64,000 nucleotides of DNA. It comes from Blautia sp. GTDB lineage: Bacteria; Bacillota; Clostridia; Lachnospirales; Lachnospiraceae. The stretch spans positions 1-64,000 of the forward strand of contig JAFUCO010000047.1 in NCBI GenBank assembly GCA_017459635.1, written 5' to 3'. Numbering within the stretch: the stretch's first letter is position 1; the number at the start of each line of letters is the position of its first letter. Under the pieces are notes generated by a model. It saw only the letters and a program-made list of their open reading frames with translations. It was not told the DNA's origin and did not search any database. Below are positions 60,670 to 64,000 of this stretch, one piece after another. The translations under genes were made by a program, and so were the position numbers.

Positions 60670-62925
60670 ATGGCATCAAGTAAAAAAACAGACAGGATAT
60701 GTGTCGTTGTCCTTATAGTGACGCTTATTCTGACAGTTCTGTTCATGAATGGTACTTATCTCGGTATTGAAGCCGTCGCAGATGAGGATGCCGAAGGATA
60801 TGAAGGAACTGAGCATTTTACGGCAAATGACATGAACGGGAACTGGGATACCTCAGGCGCATCAGTTATCATGCTTGAAGGAACAGATGGCACCATCTCC
60901 GGCAATGGAGCTTATTTCTATAACGGAAATCTGGTCATAACAAACGGCGGTTACTACGTGATCGAAGGAGAACTCAGCGATGGCAGCATCATAATCGATG
61001 CCTATCGTTCCTCAAAGATATGGATCATGCTGAACGGAGCAGAAATAACCTGTTCCGATGATGCCGGAATCCGTGTGGAACAGGCTGACAAAGTGTTTCT
61101 GACACTTGCAGACGGCACAGAAAACATCATAACAGGCGGCGAAGAGTATTCAGATGAAGCACTCGAAAGCGGTGTGAATGCAGCGATTTTTTCACATGAT
61201 GACCTGACGATAAACGGAAACGGAAGCCTGACTGTTACAGCAGGATACAAGCACGGAATTGTCAGTAAGGATACTCTTGTGATAACCGGCGGTAATATTA
61301 CTGTCACCGCAGCTCAGGACGGTATGAATGTTAACGACTCAGTTGCTGTAACAGGGGCAGACATTACGATAAACGCCGGTGATGACGGCATACACTGCGA
61401 CGGCACCATGTATATAGGCGGCGGCTCAATAACTGTCACTGAGTGCTATGAAGGCCTTGAAGCAGTAACAGTTGAGATAGCAGACGGTGTGATAGAAATA
61501 GAAGCCTCAGACGACGGGATCAATGCAAACGGAGGAAGCTCTGACGGATTCGGCATGCAGGGAATGCAGGGCAGAGGAAGAAACCAGATGACGGAAACCG
61601 GCGAAAACATGCCCGGAGGTGATTCGGGTGAACAGAAATCATCTTCTGAAGGTATAAATGAACAGAAATCACCTTTTGAAGGTACAGATGAACAGAAATT
61701 ACCTTCTGAAGGTACAGATGAACAGAAATTACCTTCTGAAGGTACAGATGAGCAGAAATTACCTTCTGAAGGTATAGATGAGCAGAAAACATCAGACACA
61801 GATGCGGAGAACCAGACCTCGCAGGTTCTGATCTACGGTGGCAGCATCAGAATTATCAATCCCGAGGGAAACGATTCAGACGGTATTGACTCGAACGGTG
61901 ACATAATTATCAGTGGCGGAGACGTCTTTATCTGCATGAACGGATCAGGAGGCAACAATGCGCTTGATTACGGCAGTGAAAACGGCGGATCACTTATTAT
62001 CAACGGAGGCACTGTTGCTGCTTTTGGCGGAAGCTCCATGCTGGAAGAAGTGTCGGAGAATTCTGAACAGTGTACTTTCACATATATATTTGATGGTACG
62101 GTTGAAGCGGGAACAACAATCAGGCTGCTTGATTCAGATGGAAATACGGTACTTGAATATGAAGCTCCAAATACCTTTGGAGCAGCAACACTCAGTTCTC
62201 CGGCGCTTGTGAAAGGAGCTGAATATAAGCTGCAGGCCGGTGATGATACAGAAGTCGATATTACCTTGGAAAACACTGTGACTACCCTTGGAAATGCAAA
62301 CATGTCAATGAACGGAAGAGGCGGCATGTCAGGCAGAATAGGCGGAACGATGGGCGGAATGATGCCCGGCACCGGCGGTGACAATGGAATGGCCGGCGGA
62401 GAACCGCCTGAATTTGGCGGAATGGCCGGCGGAGAACCACCTGAATTCGGCGGAATGACCGGCGGAGAACCACCTGAATTCGGCGGAATGGCCGACGGAG
62501 AATCATCTGAATTCGACGGAATGACCGGTGGAGAATCATCTGAATTCGATGAGACGGCCGGCGGAGAACCGCCTGAATTTGACGAGACTGCAGCAGGAGA
62601 AGCAGCTGAAGACGGAGGGATGGCTCTCGCAGAACCACCTGAAAACAGTGATATGTCAGATGAAGAGCAATCTGAAAGATATGAGAGATCAGAGGGAGCA
62701 TTCAATGAAAATTCCCAGGCAGCTCAGAGAGGATCTTTCGGAAGGAACCAGATGGATAATGAGAAAAGATCCATAAGAGGAAAAGCCCTGAATGACAGTG
62801 AAGATACAGATAAAGCAGATACCAGGCTTCAGTTCTCAGAAATTCCGGCTGATAGCTGGATAACATTTGGAATATCAGCTATAGCACTGGCGGCAATAAT
62901 ATTTGTTATAAAGCATCGGAAATAA
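60670..62925 (+). CDS. surface beta-helix carbohydrate-binding protein (Cthe_2159/DUF4353-like)
   Basis: A 751-residue exported protein with an N-terminal TM/signal (about 8-30) and a right-handed beta-helix (about 80-290 and 385-540). The helix has stacked DDG motifs (SHDDLTING, AAQDGMNVND, NAGDDGIHCDG, EASDDGINANG, NDSDGIDSNGD). The family binds acidic polysaccharides and calcium. Two repeat tracts interrupt it: EGTDEQKLPS decapeptides (about 318-377) and GGEPPEFGGM units (about 570-650). A C-terminal TM with a basic tail (IKHRK) follows, without LPxTG. The TAA stop is contributed by a palindromic repeat. Confidence 0.86.
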   Translation: MASSKKTDRICVVVLIVTLILTVLFMNGTYLGIEAVADEDAEGYEGTEHFTANDMNGNWDTSGASVIMLEGTDGTISGNGAYFYNGNLVITNGGYYVIEGELSDGSIIIDAYRSSKIWIMLNGAEITCSDDAGIRVEQADKVFLTLADGTENIITGGEEYSDEALESGVNAAIFSHDDLTINGNGSLTVTAGYKHGIVSKDTLVITGGNITVTAAQDGMNVNDSVAVTGADITINAGDDGIHCDGTMYIGGGSITVTECYEGLEAVTVEIADGVIEIEASDDGINANGGSSDGFGMQGMQGRGRNQMTETGENMPGGDSGEQKSSSEGINEQKSPFEGTDEQKLPSEGTDEQKLPSEGTDEQKLPSEGIDEQKTSDTDAENQTSQVLIYGGSIRIINPEGNDSDGIDSNGDIIISGGDVFICMNGSGGNNALDYGSENGGSLIINGGTVAAFGGSSMLEEVSENSEQCTFTYIFDGTVEAGTTIRLLDSDGNTVLEYEAPNTFGAATLSSPALVKGAEYKLQAGDDTEVDITLENTVTTLGNANMSMNGRGGMSGRIGGTMGGMMPGTGGDNGMAGGEPPEFGGMAGGEPPEFGGMTGGEPPEFGGMADGESSEFDGMTGGESSEFDETAGGEPPEFDETAAGEAAEDGGMALAEPPENSDMSDEEQSERYERSEGAFNENSQAAQRGSFGRNQMDNEKRSIRGKALNDSEDTDKADTRLQFSEIPADSWITFGISAIALAAIIFVIKHRK
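61621..61800 (+). repeat. 30-bp in-frame tandem repeat (about six units)
   Basis: Units begin GGTACAGATGAACAG and encode GTDEQKLPSE-type decapeptides. Units 61681-61710 and 61711-61740 are identical and the neighbours differ by a few bases. The array is likely to vary in length. Confidence 0.85.
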
Positions 62926-62990
62926 GACAGGGGACGGTTCTCTGTCTTATTTGTAAGCAAAAATAAGACAGAGAACCGTCCCCTGTCTTA
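62923..62990. repeat. 27-nt palindromic repeat family, inverted pair
   Basis: Two exact inverted 27-nt units (62923-62949 and 62964-62990) identical to those at 56.0 kb flank a 14-bp spacer. The left TAA (62923-62925) is the stop of the plus-strand beta-helix gene, and the right TTA (62988-62990) is the stop of the minus-strand gene. Confidence 0.9.
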
Positions 62991-63998
62991 TTCGTCGCTC
63001 CTCAGAACCTTTTCCATACCTGTTTTCTGAACGCTCATTCCCATGGCTTCGTAGAAGGCTCTTGCACCGGGGTTGCATTCCCATACGTTGAGAGTGACGT
63101 TGTAGCAGCCGGAGATGCGGGCGAATTCTTCTGCATGCTGATAAAGCCTTGTGCCAACATGGAGCCCTCTTGCATGTTCTTCGACGCAAATATCATCAAT
63201 ATACAGTGTCTTCATGTCGGGGATCATTCGCTCTCCTGTGTGTTCCTGCATGATGCAGAAAGCATGGCCGAGCACTGCCTCTCCATCCCCGTTAACGGGA
63301 ATATCAGCATTCTCATCATCATTTTTTTTAACACAGACAAATACCGGCGCATTTTCATTCTGGAGAATGTCAGCCAGCTCTGATTCCGAATATTTGGTAG
63401 TAGGACCATTAAACAGATCCGGCCTGCCGTTGTGATGCACCATGTTGACCTGTACCAGAAGGCGCATTATACCTTCAATATCCTGCTCCCCGGCTCTTCT
63501 TACATATGGTACAGAGGCTTCCTGCCTGTTGCTTCCGGCACTGCTTTGTACAGAGGCTCTCTTGTCATCACTTGATGTGTGAGCTATTGACGCATTTGAA
63601 GCAAGAATATCATCAAGCGCAGGATAAATATCATTTTCATGTTCGTAGGGATGAACAGCGTAATAAGCATCCCCTGTCAGCATTGCTGAAAGGCTTGTTT
63701 TTGTACGGTTATAAAAAATGTGCACAGGCTTCCCCAAAGCCTTCGCACATGCCAGTTCATATCCGACGCCAAGGGAAGGGCAGGTACATTCGGCAATAAC
63801 AATGTCAGACTCTCTCAGCCATCCCATGTCCCGCTCATATATTTCTCTGTCAGAAGCACTTTCCTTAAGATTGGTTTTCCCAACATGCTCTGTAAGCACC
63901 TTGTCATTTCTTCCGAGACAGGTAATGATGCGGTTGTACAGTTCAGCATCCACCCGTCCCCCTCGTATAGAACCTGCAAAGTATATTTTCTTATTCAT
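62988..63998 (-). CDS. DNPH1-like nucleoside hydrolase/deoxyribosyltransferase domain fused to GNAT acetyltransferase
   Basis: A 336-residue two-domain protein. Residues 1-140 match the 2'-deoxynucleoside 5'-phosphate N-hydrolase (Rcl/DNPH1) and nucleoside deoxyribosyltransferase group: KIYFAGSIRGGR, YERDMGWLRESDIVIAE and CPSLGVGYELACAKALG with the catalytic Glu. After a Ser/Ala linker, residues about 165-336 form a GNAT domain: VRRAGEQDIEGIMRLL, LYIDDICVEEHARGLHVGTRL (acetyl-CoA loop) and LNVWECNPGARAFYEAMGM. Its stop codon lies in the palindromic repeat. The physiological role of the fusion is unknown. Confidence 0.85.
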   Translation of the reverse strand: MNKKIYFAGSIRGGRVDAELYNRIITCLGRNDKVLTEHVGKTNLKESASDREIYERDMGWLRESDIVIAECTCPSLGVGYELACAKALGKPVHIFYNRTKTSLSAMLTGDAYYAVHPYEHENDIYPALDDILASNASIAHTSSDDKRASVQSSAGSNRQEASVPYVRRAGEQDIEGIMRLLVQVNMVHHNGRPDLFNGPTTKYSESELADILQNENAPVFVCVKKNDDENADIPVNGDGEAVLGHAFCIMQEHTGERMIPDMKTLYIDDICVEEHARGLHVGTRLYQHAEEFARISGCYNVTLNVWECNPGARAFYEAMGMSVQKTGMEKVLRSDE

Positions 63999-64000
63999 AT

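Noticed and set aside
61621..61800. CRISPR-like array of 30-bp repeats
   Set aside because: Units are directly contiguous, in frame and lack spacers; they encode a decapeptide repeat within a protein.
61968..62705. 245-residue Ser/Pro-rich minus-strand ORF
   Set aside because: Antisense shadow of the GGEPPEF repeats in the beta-helix gene.

Overview
The window reads as a chromosomal segment of an anaerobic Firmicute, most likely a Clostridia/Lachnospiraceae member. Supporting signs are AGGAGG-type ribosome binding sites, frequent TTG and GTG starts, TTGACA-N17-TATAAT promoters, a propanediol-type microcompartment locus, LytR-CpsA-Psr and NodB envelope proteins, and clostridial-style hairpin terminators. 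This is inferred from gene content; no rRNA, tRNA or CRISPR was seen.

Layout. 1-3.5 kb is a scarred mobile-element zone: a TnpB with a non-canonical catalytic site, a 149-bp MITE-like inverted repeat, an IS1595-type transposase and two broken genes. 3.5-5.7 kb holds an ABM-domain enzyme and two PHP-family phosphoesterases on the minus strand. 5.8-16.8 kb is a complete bacterial microcompartment operon: EutS-like, four hexamer, one pentamer and one PduT-like shell protein, plus EutP, class II aldolase, CoA-acylating aldehyde dehydrogenase, Zn- and Fe-alcohol dehydrogenases, PduL, PduS and a DeoR regulator. Four enzymes carry encapsulation helices, but no diol dehydratase or glycyl-radical enzyme is present. 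The simplest reading is a fucose/rhamnose-phosphate to lactaldehyde compartment.

16.8-27.8 kb is cell envelope: a D,D-carboxypeptidase, three GT2 glycosyltransferases, a polyprenyl sugar-phosphate transferase, an LCP ligase and HtrA. 27.9-41 kb is mostly housekeeping (ClpX, IleRS with a structured leader, glycogen phosphorylase, acyltransferase, IspE, MurI) plus a zinc-ribbon and an SGNH protein. 41-49.5 kb has two NodB deacetylases, a secreted trigger-factor-like PPIase, a GH13 enzyme and GlgB. 49.7-56 kb has two overlapping CobW-type metal GTPases (one with a huge His tract), Pth and Mfd. 56-64 kb has a parvulin-type foldase lipoprotein, two small unknown proteins, a VTC / DUF4956 / beta-helix surface cluster, and a DNPH1-like domain fused to a GNAT acetyltransferase.

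Two dispersed palindromic repeat families recur. One is a 27-nt unit (TAAGACAGGGG...) whose ends supply the stop codons of three genes. The other is a GTTACT...AGTAAC hairpin. Several envelope proteins also share Tyr/Asp-rich or Glu/Ala-rich low-complexity tails.
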